Shown: positions 23,206-36,404, counted from the stretch's first letter. The stretch is DNA of 64,000 nucleotides from Brachionus rotundiformis (GCA_016802295.1 JAESIW010000138.1:2590419-2654418), one strand, 5' to 3'. Notes: generated from the sequence alone by a model not told the origin. Program-made: numbers and translations.

Positions 23206-26200
23206 ATGAGCTTTAGCCGAGAAAACGTAATGTATAAATCACTGCCAATAAATAGATCGCGCTACGAGGCAAGTCAGGGCACTAGTTTGAAAAGCAGCGC
23301 CGTCATCGACAAGGACGCTCCATCTGCATCTAAGCCGCTCATAAACACCGAAGAATTTGCCAAATTGGACGCGCTGCTTCATGACCTATTGGCAGAGGTC
23401 GATCAACCATTGTTGCTTAACAAGGATTCGACCAAAAATTTAGCCAAATCGCACACAAATACTCGAGCAACCAACACAGACGAAGTAGAGCGGTCGGTCG
23501 ATTGGCTAAATGAGCAAAAAGAAATATTAAGAAGTCGAAAAGAACTCAACAATCGAGCTAAATTAAACTTCTACAATAGCCTTTCAAGTAAACCTAATAA
23601 TGAACAAAGTTTTAGTCTATCAAGCAATACAATAATAAATAATAAGCCGCCCGTATCTCCAAGTAATCGAGCTTTTTACACCATGACTCCACAACCATCT
23701 CAGCCTCAACATTTAACCACTTCTTTTCGATCTTTGTCCACAAATCCTGTCTCGCTGGTGAGTATTCAAATTTTTTTTAGACTAATTAATTTTATTTGAA
23801 ATTTTTTATTCTAATTAAAATTGGTCCAGATTTTTATCTAAGATCCACTCGTAACATAAATAAATAAAAATTTTATTTTGTTTCATTGAAATTAAAACTA
23901 GTTAAAAGAAAAGCAGATTTTATTTTGAAATTTAAATAAAAATTATTTAATATTATTTTTCTTGTAAAAGTTTAAATTCTAAAATTTTAAAAAATAATAT
24001 ATTATTTAATTCAATAAATTTAATAATTAGTTGAAAACGTTTATTATAAAATTGTTATGTAAATCAATCTAAAAAAGTACTTTAAAAACATAATTGCTTT
24101 TCATATAATTAGTATTTTTTTTAAACGATTATTTAATACTTTCGATGAAATAATATTGGCTTTAATTAACAAATATTCAGATTTACTATTTCAAATAAAA
24201 ACTCCAAAAGGATTTCTTTAGAATTGATACCACTGATTAGTAAAAAAAATTTCTTATCACAAACTTGAATATAATGAAAAATATTATTTTTTATATTTAA
24301 TAAAATTAATTTTATTTTTAAAGAAAAACACGACTGAGACAGATGATGAAATGAATTTAATTGACTCAGAAGTGGATCGATACAGTATGAAAAGTCATAA
24401 ATCAAATCTAGGCTCTACTCTAAATCGATCTAAATACCATCTTGTATCAAATGACTTTACAGATGTGACAAGAGCGGCGGCACCAACTCCAGTTTCATCA
24501 TTGAACAGAAATTATCGTAAGTCAAATTTTAATTAGAAAAAATTTTTTAATTATAATATGTCTACTGAAATAGTTAATAAACGAGCCTTATCAGCACCAC
24601 CAGCTGAGGTAGGCAAAGTAGTTCTGCAAAGAATGGAATTGAAATCGCCACTGACCGTACGACAGCCATCAGTGGTGCCATTTGAACAACAAAAACCAGT
24701 CTATACAAATGAACAAGTCCAACAAAGAGTTCAGACACCAATTAGTTACAATACATTCAATGGTCGACCAAAGGTTAATAATCAAAATATTTCGAATCAA
24801 CAAGTTCCTGCCCGTAGTGTCTTTTTAAACCGGGCTTATTCGGAAACACCGCGAGTGGCGTACACAAATGGTTACGAAACAGACTCAGGTCTTGTAACTA
24901 ACAATGGATATGTTTACCGAAATGGTATTCAGTCAAACGAAGGCTACAACACGTACAGAGCTGGCGAAACTGCCAATTATCGCTATGGAAACACCGGTGC
25001 TATTAATAAAACTTATCGAACTCTGGGACCCAATACACGTTACCAAGTGGTCAATGATCAAACCGGATACGACACTGATACAGGCTTGATTAGAATGAGA
25101 CAAGCCATGGATAACAGACGAGTACAAAATACCAATATACCAATTCAGACCACATATACTAACAGAAGTGCTACGCCTTCGTTTAACTATCACTATAACC
25201 AACTTACACCTCAGCAGCAGAATGTTTTTGCAAGGCCAGAGATTCGTTCAGTGAGTGCCATGGGCGAACCTCGCTACAATGGTCAAACACAATTTACAAA
25301 TCAGTATATTGATAGAATGGATCACAAAGTAGATACTTTGGACTCCTCTAATTCGGCAATGAGAGGCTATTTGACTTCAGATGGACGACAAATAGTTCTA
25401 AATAACCCTCAGACTAATACAATTGAACCAAAATCAGTCATTATACAGCAAACAGTGGCACCATCAGCCCAATATAATCAAAGTCAATCGGCTTTTAATT
25501 TAAATGTTAATAGTCAAACAGAGAATTCATCTCTCATTAAATCAACTTCAAATAGTGCTATTAAGAAAAAAGCCGATGATATTAGGCGAACATCGACTTC
25601 TTCTCTCACAAGTAAAATATCTAAAATTAGATAATAAAAATTTTAAATTTTTGTTTTTTTCAAAGATACAGATGAAGTAATACGAGATCATCCGAAGTCG
25701 GTTAAGACAGTTCAGTCTTACTGGTATAAACCGAAGATATCTCGTGATGAAGCCATTAGTTTGCTTAAAGATAAACCACCAGGAACTTTTTTAATCCGAG
25801 ACAGCAACAATTTTCCAGGGGCATATGGTCTGGCTCTGAAAGTTGAAAAGCCGCCACAAAATGTGCAAATAAAGCCTGGAAGTGATCCATCAAACGAATT
25901 AGTTCGTCATTTTTTAATAGAGCCTACAGCCAAAGGAGTCCGCATAAAAGGATGCTGCAATGAGCCAATATTTGCAAGTCTAGCAGCTTTGGTTCACCAA
26001 CATTCTTTAATGCCATTGGCTTTGCCAACTAAATTAATCATACCAAGTCAAGATCTTGGCTCTAAAACAAATGAGTCCAAGTCCAAAGCAAGTGCTTATG
26101 ATCCAAGAATTTTATTAGAAAAAGGAGCTGGTAGGATAAATTTTATGCTGTCTATTACTTTTATTTAAAGATAAAAAACCAATTTTTAAGCCTGCAATGT

Positions 26201-26668
26201 ATATTATTTAAATACTGTAAATGTTGGTAATAAGAAAGGCTTTGAAGCTATTACTTATGGCCTTAATCACACTAAAGCGTACCTGAACAAAGATTCGAGT
26301 CAGTTATTGCTCGTTCAATTCAAAGTAACTTCCTTTGGGATCACTGTTACTGACATTAACAAGAAAAAGTTTATTCGACAACACTTTCCAACAAATACGG
26401 TCATTTATTGTGCAGTAGATGAGAAATTTTGTTGGCCTAAAACTCTCGACCGAATTCAAAAACCAAAGTAAATTATATTTTTATCTAGGTTATTTATTTT
26501 GTTTAAACATGTTTTTTTCCAAGGATCTTTGGGGTTTTGTGCCGACCAAAAATTGATTCCGGGCATAACGAGTGTCATTTGTTTGTAGAATTGGACCCAG
26601 AGCAACCAGCAATTGCCATAGTTGATTTTATTAATAGATATTTAATTCCTAGCAAATCTTCAAAATGA
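23206..26668 (+). CDS. Tensin-like focal adhesion protein (SH2 + PTB)
   Basis: Exons: 23206-23757, 24324-24516, 24574-25611, 25666-26130, 26191-26467 and 26524-26668; 889 residues. Tensins link integrin tails to actin at focal adhesions. The C-terminus is diagnostic: an SH2 domain (about residues 609-725) beginning SYWYKPKISRDEAISLL and containing FLIRDS with the phosphotyrosine-binding Arg (R639), followed by a PTB domain (about 750-885) with ACNVYYLNTV, VTDINKKKFIRQHFP and ECHLFVELDPEQPA. The long middle is disordered and rich in Asn, Gln, Tyr and Thr. It contains two GY[ED]TD[ST]GL[VI] repeats in exon 3. No PTEN-like phosphatase/C2 region lies within the first 600 residues, as in fly tensin and vertebrate TNS4. 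Near the N-terminus, KLDALLHDLLAEV (53-65) resembles a paxillin-type LD motif. Additional upstream exons cannot be excluded. Confidence 0.87.
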
Positions 26669-28901
26669 AAAATATAAAATTTTTTTATTAAATATAACAG
26701 TGATAACTTATGTTCAAATATTGTTAATTTTGCTGGACTTATTTTTTCTAAGATGGAATTAAGAGTAGCTAAAAAGAACTAAAGGTTGAGCTAAAATCGT
26801 TCTTTTGCTAATTTAATTTTAATTTAACTGATTTTTATGTTTACCAAGAGTGAGAGTGTATAAATTTTTTGCAGCGATATTTTTTTTTGATGATTGTTAG
26901 TTAAAATGATTTTAAAATAGAGGAATAATGTTAATTTTTTTTAAACGATTTCTAATAAATATTATTTAATTTTTAAGATTTTTTTAATATTTTTAAAAAA
27001 TCAAAAAATTTAAAGATACTAAACTTTGAAAGCTTTTGATTGCCACAAGATCATCATGACAGCTTAGTGCTGAATGATTTCATTTACTATGAAAAAACCT
27101 TATCTATTATGTCCAATTTAAAAATCCTCTACTTTTTCTAGAATTAAAATTATTGGTTATTTGTAATTTAATTTTTAAAAATAATACTAATTTATAACAC
27201 TCAAGATGATTTATAGATAGAAAAATAATAAAATTTAAAGTATTAATATTAATTGTAACAATTAAAATAGATTTACATTTTGTTTAAAATATATTTTCAA
27301 CATTGTTGAATTTACAGAACCAATATGAAATTAGAGACTTGGAGTGATGAAAATCTTGGGAACAATGGGGAAAAATCTGATTGAAAATAACAATAGTGAC
27401 ATTTTTTTGGAAAGATTGGTGATCTTACCAAGCATGCTAAAAATACTTGAAAATTATCCTTCGTATTTTTCAGTTAAAAAATACATTATTAATATATAGC
27501 TTTAAAAATAAATTTACTTTTTATTTAATGTTCACAACTAGAAGATAAAAGTCATTTATTTTCTAGCTGTTACGGACTTTCAAGATTCAAAAAAAATCTT
27601 GAAAAACGATCATTAATTTTTTAAAAATTTAGAGCTTAAAGAAAAATTCAAAAAAATATTTTGAAATAAAAAAGATAATCGGTCGAATTAGTTTGTTATG
27701 TGTTCGCTGATAATACCTCATTCAATTTTAGTTAACAAATAATTATTGGAAAATGATAATTTTAGTTTATCAATGATTCAAAATAATATTATATACACTT
27801 GAACTTTTCTAATTTTATATGATTTTGAAATAAACGTTTAAATAAAAAAATATTTTTTATTAATTTTTTTGAGATAATTAAATAGCTTGTGAAATTTTTC
27901 AAAAAAAAATTTTTTTTTAAAGAAAAAGATTAATATATAAACCTTATTTATTCAAGTAATAAAAGCAAATTATTTGTTTTTTACTTGAAAATAAAATCAT
28001 TACTTGAAAAATTTAAATAGGTAAAATAAGAATCCATTTCGTGGAAATAACTCTTATCTAATGATTGGTTTACCTAGAATATTATGAAATGATTAAAAAA
28101 ATATTTTTCCATTTGATTCAAACCTGATTTAAATTTTTTTCGTTTGATAATTGAAAAAAAAATATTAAAACTGGTTAATAATTACTGTTAGTGTACTTAG
28201 TTTTCGAAAAAAAAATCTAAAAAATGGTCTAGCCTTAGTCTCAAAATTTATGATTATAAATTAAGCTTTTAAAATGTTAGTTTAGTAAAACATAATATTA
28301 TTTACAGTTTTAAAATAAAGCAGCAAAGTTGTTTTTTTTTCTTTAAATAAAATTATAAATTAAATTTGGTTTGAATTTTATTTTAACAAATCAATATTTT
28401 AGATTATTTTAAATTAATTTTGACCTTTTTTAATAACAAAATGAAAATCATCAAAAGTTTTTGAATATAATAGGAAAAAATGCGAACAAAAAATAAATCT
28501 TTTAAAATTTAAATTTATATGATAAAGTTTTTTAACAAGTTTTGTTCGAAATAAACCAAAAAAAAGCTATTTGGTTGAATTTTTGTAAACTGTTCCAGAG
28601 AAAATATTTCCCCAACAAAAAAGATTGACTTCGATACAAATTAAAAAAAAATAAATGAACGATTGCTTTTTAAATAAACATAATATTCCTAAATATTAGC
28701 GAAAATAAAATTAGCATGGTTCGAAGCGAGAGTTTCTTTACATATTTAAAAGTGATTGTAAATTATAAAGCTTAATTAAAGGCACGGTCTCAATTATTTA
28801 GCACCAATTTTGAAAACAAAATGATTTTCGAAACAAAAAACTTAAAATTATGAAAAAAAAATATAAAAAATATTCTAAATAAAAACAAAACCAAGGATTC
28901 A
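26669..28901. other. Convergent intergenic spacer
   Basis: About 2.2 kb between the tensin stop and the phosphatase stop on the other strand. No gene is seen. A perfect 10-bp inverted repeat with a 7-nt loop lies at 27578-27604 (TTTCAAGATT / AATCTTGAAA). The rest is A/T-rich with long homopolymer runs. Confidence 0.45.
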
Positions 28902-31495
28902 TCATTTGTTACTGTTATTCAACTGTTGTTGATACTGTTGCTGTCTATTAGCCATCATCATGTCAATAGATAAAAATATTTTATTTTCATTAAGACTATA
29001 GTTGAGACTATTCGGTTGAATAGGGTTTCTGGCACAGGTATCTTGCTGTTGCTGGTAGATTATTGACTGAACTCCGTTTGGAACTTGTTGGTTAGTATCG
29101 GTTGGTGGCGGTGGTTGATAAGATTGGTTCATGATAAATTGATTTTGAAGACTTTGATTGAATTTTTTGAGTAAAGGGTAAACACTGTCTTCCTTGGCAA
29201 GGCTTTCAAAAAACGGTATCAAGTCGGAAAGCTCGTGATCGTGCACATCGTCGAACCAAGAAGTGCACGGCACGGCATTTTGCGGATGAAACATGTACGA
29301 GGCTGGCGAGTTGTCCAATATTATCACCGAGTTCAAGTCTCTACCAAGACGGCTTAAATCTTTTACATAGTTACCACGATGATAAACGCATGCTTCGCGG
29401 AACAGGCGGGCTTTGAATACTCCCCACTGATCCAGCAAATCGGCCACTGGGTCTGCATACTGGACAAAAAAATTTTTTAAAAAGTTAAAAATTTAAAGCT
29501 TAAATTGTTACTTTGGCTAAACTAGCCGTAAAAAGGACACACTCGAACAATTCTCCCATTTTTTTTAAAAACTCGTCAACACACGGCCTCTTCAAGACAT
29601 ACACCTGATGAACGGTGCCCTCGATTTCAACCGGTACTATAAAATCAGCGTTATAAACTTGCTGTTATATAGAAGAAATTTGATTTAGCAATTTTTAATT
29701 GATTATTATGTAATTATTTTGTAATTTACCTTGAAAGAACTGTGAACCAAAGTTTCGTCTAAGTCGATTATTAGACACTTTTTATGTGCATCACTCGGAT
29801 GAACTGGAGGTAATAGGTTTTTTTCCTTTAAATTTTTTTTAATTATTTATCATTCATAAACATAAGGTATAAAAATAAATTTATAAAATAGTTAGTTATG
29901 ATTAGTAATCGAGACTTAGATACACTACCTCAAGCTCAATAAATGATTCTTCTATCAGCTGAATCTGAAGTAACATGAAAATAAATTAGAATAAAAAAAT
30001 AATTCTCATTTTAAATTTAAATATTTTTAAAATTAAAGAGGAAAAATAAAGCTTGTTTAAGCTTGGCATTTTAAACTTACAGATGAGTTATTAGTCTCGT
30101 TGGCAATTTTGTTGCCCGTCTTGTAGTCACAATTCGAATTCGTTTCTGTATTTGGTAAAATTCCACTATTATCAACTTCCAAATTATCCTTAGCATCAAT
30201 TGAACTAAAATTTGCATTTGCTAAACTGTTATTATTATTTGAATTAACTGGATTTAAATTTTTCGAATTATATTTATCTTGAGCATTTGGTAAATTATTA
30301 GTTTGGCTAATCAAACTGTTTTTGTTATTCTTTAAATGGTTTCGATGTGACGTAGAAAAGCAGCAGAATAATGTTTTGAATAAGTTTTTACCGCGGGATT
30401 TTCGAACTTGAAAAAAAAATTTTTTTTTTTTAATTTTCATTTTAATTATTCATTTTTAACAAGGGACTTAATTATATTTATATCATTAAAAATATTATTA
30501 TGTTTAGATTTAAAAAAAGTTTTTAAATAGCTGGAATTGTTTCTTCAGAAATTATTTCATAATCAAATAAAAAATTATGTAAGGACTAGATACTTTTTGA
30601 TGAAAATATAACAATTTTATACTGGATTTTTGACACAAATGATTTACAACACTTAGAAAGATACTTTTTTAAATCAAGACTTTTTAATAAAATAAAATTT
30701 TTAGATTTTTTTTAACTTATAGAGAAGATGACAATTTTATTTTTGTAAAACTTATAAGATGGAGAAAAATTTGTTTTCATTTGGCCATGTATTACGAAGA
30801 ATAAATATCTAATATCTATGTTCTGAGTTCTTAACATTAAATGTGACTTAATATTAAATATTTAAATAATGGACCATCTAAACTTCTGACTAGATTACTA
30901 AAAATTTAATAAAAATTCTCAGCATAAATAAAAAACTTCACGCCACTTGCCACTTGATTTCAGACTCATTTTTACAAATGAAAATAAACACCCTTTGATA
31001 GCGACAGAAAAATTAACAAAATATTTTTAATAACTTTTATAGAGTGCTATAAATTAGGGTGTGATTAAACACATTTTTAGCATTGCTAAACGATAATTTT
31101 TTTCTAAACCAAAAGAAAAAGTCTACTATTTGACATAGACCAAATTGGATAAAAAGATTTTAAATTTTACTTGTTTTATCACTAGGCAGGCTTTTATGTA
31201 CACTGTTTTTAATTGAACTGGCAAGTTCGTTGTCACTTTCCAAATCGCTGCCATCATTGATAGTATTTGGCAGCAGGATTTGATTGCTTTTTGACTCGGA
31301 GGCAGCAGTGAGCTGATTTGAAGTGTTCGATTTCCTAATTAGGCTGTATTCGATATCACTTGGTTTTAGAATAGCGGACGAAGTAGAGGATGTATGCAGT
31401 TTAGTTGAAGAATTCGGTAAAGCCGATTTATTGGTAAGCTGCGTGTTATTGTTTATGTCGCCTTGAGTTAGCTGCAAATTTTGGCTAACTTCCAT
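28902..31495 (-). CDS. CTDSP/SCP-type RNA polymerase II CTD phosphatase, extended
   Basis: Minus-strand exons: 31495-31171, 30406-30081, 29964-29929, 29825-29730, 29661-29512 and 29459-28902; 496 residues. The FCP/SCP family are HAD-fold Mg-dependent phosphatases that remove phosphate from Ser5 of the polymerase II CTD and from SMADs or REST. The catalytic motif DLDETLVHSS starts at residue 250; both Asp of DxDxT are present. Following are the expected [55 protein letters not shown] and VIILDNSPASYMFHPQNA. IPFFE.L and a Gln/Asn-rich tail end the protein. The first 217 residues, from two exons separated by a 764-nt intron, are Ser/Asn-rich. They include a KSRGKNLFKTLFCCF segment that resembles the palmitoylated SRGR...FCCF N-terminal region of vertebrate CTDSP1/2/L. 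The protein is almost double the usual 260-280 residues. Confidence 0.9.
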
Positions 31496-34400
31496 TTTTT
31501 ATGTTAAAATTAAAATTCTATCACAGCTTTAATGGTTCTAAATCATTCTTAGAGTAATCTAAAAATTTAACAGTTTTAAAAATTAGCTAATAGTTGGCCA
31601 AATTTGGAAAGTGAATGCAAAAAGAAAGATATATTTATTCCAAAAAATAATAATAATAAGAAATCTCATTTTGTTCATAGTTGTTGTTGATGGTCTCATT
31701 GCAAGACATATACAAAATTGAAGTATATGTTGAATTCAAATTATAGATTTTCTTATTCGCTGATAGATAAGTGACCAATTTTGTTGAAAGAATTAATTAA
31801 AACTTATTTTTGGGAACACGATGAACGGTTGTCATGGCTAGATTGGTAGGGCCTTGCAACAATTAATTAAATGAAAAAAATGAGCATAAATTGGCTTGCA
31901 ACCAATATTTCAAAATTCTAATTTAATGTTTATTTTATAATTAACTAAAAATTATAGCCAAATAAAAATAAAACTTAATATTAATTCTTACCTATAATTT
32001 ATATATATAAATAAATATATATATTTATATATATATATATATATATATTGTGTATTTAAAGGGTTTTCATATTCATGAAAACTATTGAATTGAGCACGAA
32101 ATTATCATTAAACTCAAATATATTATAATCATCGAATAAATTGTTGAATTTTTTTAAATTAACATAAAAAATAGCTAAATTTGTTTGCAAATTGCGTGAT
32201 TTTAATTTATAATTTTTAAAATTTTTGAATTATTAACATTTAATTCAAGAACATAAAAACTGTTTACTTCTTATTTGAAGAAACATAATAGATTTTTATA
32301 TTTAAATTAATTGATAATAATTAATTACAATTTTAGCTAATTTAAAATAAACACACTTTTATTTTGTTTTGTTAATTGTGTTTTAGAATCCTTAAAATTT
32401 AAAATGCCCACCTAAAGAAATCAATCTGGAAAATTAGAGTTTAGAATTTGCTCACCTAATTCATAATAAAATACATTTTCAGTTTTAAAAATAAAACTCC
32501 TATTCTAAAATAGAATTTACTGCTTTTAGTTAAATTAAACTCGAACAAAGATAACAAAATATTGAATTAAAAACAGTTTACCTAGATATGTTTTTATTTT
32601 AAACATAATTTTTTTAAATTCTTTATTTTTTATAGCCATTTTAAAAAAGGTATATTTGTGTTTCTTAATCTTCCTTAATGTATTCCTTCGCTTGATGCCA
32701 TTTTCACTAAAGAATGAGATACAAGCATGAATATAGTTAAGATAATTTCCTAACTTAAAATAAAAATAGTTTGTCTAAATTTTAATGAGAAGTAACTTTA
32801 TAAATTAAAAAGCTTTAAAAAATAACAATTGTAATCTTTTCTATTTAAAATTAAAATTTTCGAATAAAATTTAAAGCAACTTTAATTACTAGGTGATCAT
32901 AATCGTCAAAAAAAAATATATTGTTTTAAGTTTACCAGTTAAAAATTTCTATTGGTAGCATTTTTTCTATAAATATGAAAAAAATTTAGCTTACTTAATT
33001 AAAAATAAATGTCCAATTTAAACTTTTAAAGAAACCATTTTCTCTTATTTTATATTTTATTTATTGCTTAATTTTTTATATGTGCTTTTTCTGTTACTAA
33101 ATTATTACGGATCTAAATTTTTTTTTCTAAATTATAAAATTAGAGATTCATAATTTAAAACTTAACCAAATAGAGAACAAATTAAAAAAATATATAGTTT
33201 ATTTATCATTTAAATTATATATTCATTTTTAAATATTCTTTTTAGATGGAAAGATTTTACCTTTAGCAATCGAAAACTAAATTATTATTTTCGAGATTGA
33301 CAAACAATTTTTCAAAATTGCTTAAAAAATATATAAGCCTAGCACTTAAGGTTTTTGGAGCTAAGGTTGCCAAAGTCTTTAAAATTAATCTCAAGTACTG
33401 ACTTTGTTTTAACAATTTTGTCTAAATTTTTTCAAAATAAATTCTAGTAATTAAATAATTTCAAATTTTAGTTGTTTTTTTTATAACACTTAAAATAAAA
33501 ACTTTCACTTTCAAATATTTGATTTATAAAATTTGATTGAATAAATTATATTAATCATTTAAAAATCCTGAACAACACCTAATTTATATGTTTGATTCTA
33601 AAATGGTAAGATTTATTCCAAACTAAAAAGATAAAATAATTTTTCTTTTAATTTTGATTTTATTCTTAAAAATGTACAGATCTTTTTTTAAAAGATTAAT
33701 CCAAAGATAATATAAATTATACTGAATTTTTTAAGATAAAGTTTTAAATTTCAATTTATTTGCTTAAGTATCTAAAAATGGCTTAAGAAATGGAGAGAAT
33801 TTTATAGATAAAAAATCTGAATTGTGTCCTTTGAAATGCTTTACGTAAACAAATAAAAACATTATACCGAAAAAAAATTTGCTTTTTAGTAGTTAGTTAA
33901 AAATTCTTTTAATTTGTTTTACATAAATTTCCAAGCATTATCTCTTTATATTCTATTATAAAAAAACACTTTATTCAATGCAATCAAAAGTTTAATGTGT
34001 ATCTAAATTTAGCTCGTTTTAAAGAGATTCGTTCCATTAAGCAATCTCTATTTACTTAACAAAAAAACAGCATCTGTCGAAAAGCTACAAATATTAAATT
34101 CTGGATAATTCTTACTGATTCGTATTAAAAAATCAAATAAATGAATTAATCTTATTTTAATAATTTTCGATTCTTTTTAAATAATTATTTCGAAATTACA
34201 TGAATGAAATTTTTTTTTAAAAAAAAAGAAAAGGTAATCAAAAATTAATTCTTCTCTAATGAAGGCTATTTCAGGGGATAAAATTTTAATTTATAAAAAT
34301 TATTTATTTTTTTGATTTTTAATTTTTTTTCAAATAAATTTAGTTGCTAGTATATAATCACATTTTCTTTCAGTATTGTAATACTAAAAAAGGATTATGC

Positions 34401-35358
34401 ATAAGAGATAAAATATCTTCTCCCTATACGTTTTCTAAATTATTTTATCCATCTTACTGCCTGCGCTGTATGGTTCTCATCATAATGATATCAATTAATT
34501 CAAGGGCCTTTTCTCATTTTTAAAAGAATTGGCTCAAATGCCTCTTGGTACATGATCTATCACACTCAGTATCCTTCTAAACAGAACATTTTAATTTAAG
34601 AAATCATCCAGCTAATTTGTAATTGCCTTAAAAGGCAACAAACTAAAGAAACTTGATGTTGAAAAGAGCTGAATTTCTAACTTTAATTCTTTGATTAAAT
34701 TTATTAAGTTTTTAAACAGGGAACCAGTTTGCTAGAAAAAACTTGCATTAACAAAGTAATAGTCTCTTATCTTTTATTAATTTATTACATTTTTGAACAA
34801 CCTTTCATGCATACTAATATTTCCTACAGAAAACTAATGACATTATAAAAACCTTGAAACAAAATAATTCAAAAAATTAATTGTTTAAAGCCTAAGCTTC
34901 AAGGAGATCAAATGAGATGTTAAAATATTTTGCTGAAAATTTGATGATTAGTTTTTTAATAAACAAAATAAATTATCAAATTTACAACGATGTGTAACAT
35001 CACTTTTTTTAAATGAATGTTAAATAATTTATAATGAATAATTAAACTAAAATTGTAAAATAAAAGTCATGAATTTTGATTAATAATTCATTTAGTTTGT
35101 AAATCATTTTAGTTTATTATCGTCACCTATATTTATAATTTTATTTTATATATTTTTTTCAGGATTAAGACAAATTAATGTACATGAGTCTGTATAGTGG
35201 TCAGACTTTACTTTTATTTTAGAATAATCAAGTTGATTTTTTTAAATATGAATTGATTAAATTTAGGTTAAAATTTAAACATTATCATAAAAAATACTGA
35301 CCATAAAATCTTTATATTAATTTGAATAGTTAGGATTTTCGAGTCTAAATTTTTGACA
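31496..35358. other. Intergenic, no gene seen
   Basis: About 3.9 kb between two divergently placed genes, extremely A/T-rich. A TA-dinucleotide microsatellite lies at about 32000-32049. A slightly more complex patch at 34480-34700 has no open frame. Nothing else is supported. Confidence 0.45.
32000..32049. repeat. (TA)n microsatellite
   Basis: About 50 nt of nearly pure TA dinucleotides, interrupted by AAATAAA and TTTA. Simple-sequence repeat with no other visible significance. Confidence 0.85.
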
Positions 35359-35910
35359 ATGAATTCCCCAACTTTTTTTAAAATATTGGTTGTTTATTCT
35401 TTATTAAAAATAAAAAAAGGTATTTTAAAACATTCGTATCTTATTTGCTAATATTATTAGTAATTTTATTTAATTTCAGTAAAGAGTGAAATTCCTCAAC
35501 CATTCGATTATATTGGCAAAGGCTTTGGATTGGAATGCTATGAGTGTCACAGTAATAGACCTGGTTGCGGACCTGATCTGGATTGGATCTTAATGAGATG
35601 GAAGCGGTGTGACATGCCAATGGCGAAGTGTGTCAAAATAATCGAAAGAATTGGCGGTCAAACATTTTATGTACGAGGTTGTTTGAGAGAGATTGAAGTC
35701 GCTCGAGAAGATATTCCGACGGTAAGAGAAAATGGATGTTGGACTGTTGATGGAGAATATGTTGGATGGGGACGCAATGTGTTCGTCCCAACCGATAAAA
35801 CCATATATTGCTTCTGTGATGAAAGAGACGGATGTAATAATGCCAACATTGTCAAATCTCTTAAATATTTATACCTAATGTTGTTGTTTTTATTTTTTAA
35901 ATATTTTTAG
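35359..35910 (+). CDS. Ly6/quiver-like small secreted or GPI-anchored protein
   Basis: Two exons, 35359-35419 and 35480-35910, with a 60-nt GTATTT...TTTCAG intron; 163 residues. The first exon supplies a short N-terminal hydrophobic stretch (FFKILVVYSLL) that could act as a signal peptide. The mature part has exactly ten Cys in a three-finger (Ly6/uPAR) order: paired C-Y-E-C at the start, then PGC, KRC, AKC, RGC, NGC, and a closing YCFC...DGCNN, the family's terminal C-C-x-x-x-x-CN signature. A strongly hydrophobic C-terminus (about 145-163) fits a GPI-attachment signal. Fly sleepless/quiver proteins of this type modulate potassium channels and acetylcholine receptors; whether this one does is unknown. 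The signal peptide is weak, so an alternative first exon is possible. Confidence 0.75.
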
Positions 35911-36080
35911 AATTAACTACTAAATTTTTGTAAAAACTTTTATTTCGAAAACATTCCAGAAAATGTCCTGTAAGACAAGATTATAAAAAAAAGAAAATTT
36001 AAACTAATAAACTTATCAATACAAAAATTTTTAATAATTATGAGAATTTATTTAAAAAGCATTCAAAAAATGTTAATCCT

Positions 36081-36404
36081 TCAAAAAGAATTTGAACTGG
36101 TTCCTGTTGTAGTTCCTGTTGTAGTAGATGGTGGTGCTATTGTAGTTGTTCCAGTAGTGGTAGGAACTGTAGTTCCTGTTGTAGTAGATGGTGGTGCTAT
36201 TGTAGTTGTTCCAGTAGTGGTAGGAACTGTAGTTCCTGTTGTAGTAGATGGTGGTGCTATTGTAGTTGTTCCAGTAGTGGTAGGAACTGTAGTTCCTGTT
36301 GTAGTAGATGGTGGTGCTATTGTAGTGGTTGTTATTGGGATTCTGTACTGAAGAAATTGTGACTTAAAAAGTCCTACTAGTAAAAATAGAGCCAGCTGTT
36401 TCAT
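36081..36404 (-). CDS. Thr-rich mucin-like secreted repeat protein
   Basis: Single-exon minus-strand frame of 107 residues. It opens with a good signal peptide (MKQLALFLLVGLF). Residues 26-100 consist of a 20-residue unit built from TTTTIAPPSTTTG and TTVPTTTG blocks, repeated with no change, and the protein ends in TGTSSNSF. Such Thr/Pro-rich tracts are typical of O-glycosylated mucins and of cuticle or tube secretions. The plus-strand frame through the same bases would be Val-rich, lacks a plausible start and is treated as the shadow. No domain identifies a function; the repeat number may vary between individuals. Confidence 0.65.
   Translation of the reverse strand: MKQLALFLLVGLFKSQFLQYRIPITTTTIAPPSTTTGTTVPTTTGTTTIAPPSTTTGTTVPTTTGTTTIAPPSTTTGTTVPTTTGTTTIAPPSTTTGTTTGTSSNSF
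36111..36326. repeat. Perfect 60-bp tandem repeat (about 3.6 copies)
   Basis: The 60-nt blocks at 36121-36180, 36181-36240 and 36241-36300 are identical base for base, and a partial copy continues to about 36326. The unit length is a multiple of three, so the coding frame on the minus strand is kept. Identity without silent changes points to recent expansion or homogenisation. Confidence 0.93.

Noticed and set aside
27578..27604. Perfect 10-bp hairpin resembling a bacterial terminator
   Set aside because: Eukaryotic context; short A/T-rich inverted repeats of this size are expected by chance in such DNA.
36111..36326. Possible CRISPR-like array
   Set aside because: Units are contiguous with no spacers, and the organism is an animal.
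36040..36351. Plus-strand Val-rich frame across the 60-bp repeats
   Set aside because: The minus frame has a clear signal peptide and a typical Thr/Pro mucin repeat; the plus frame is the shadow of a repeat whose unit is a multiple of three.
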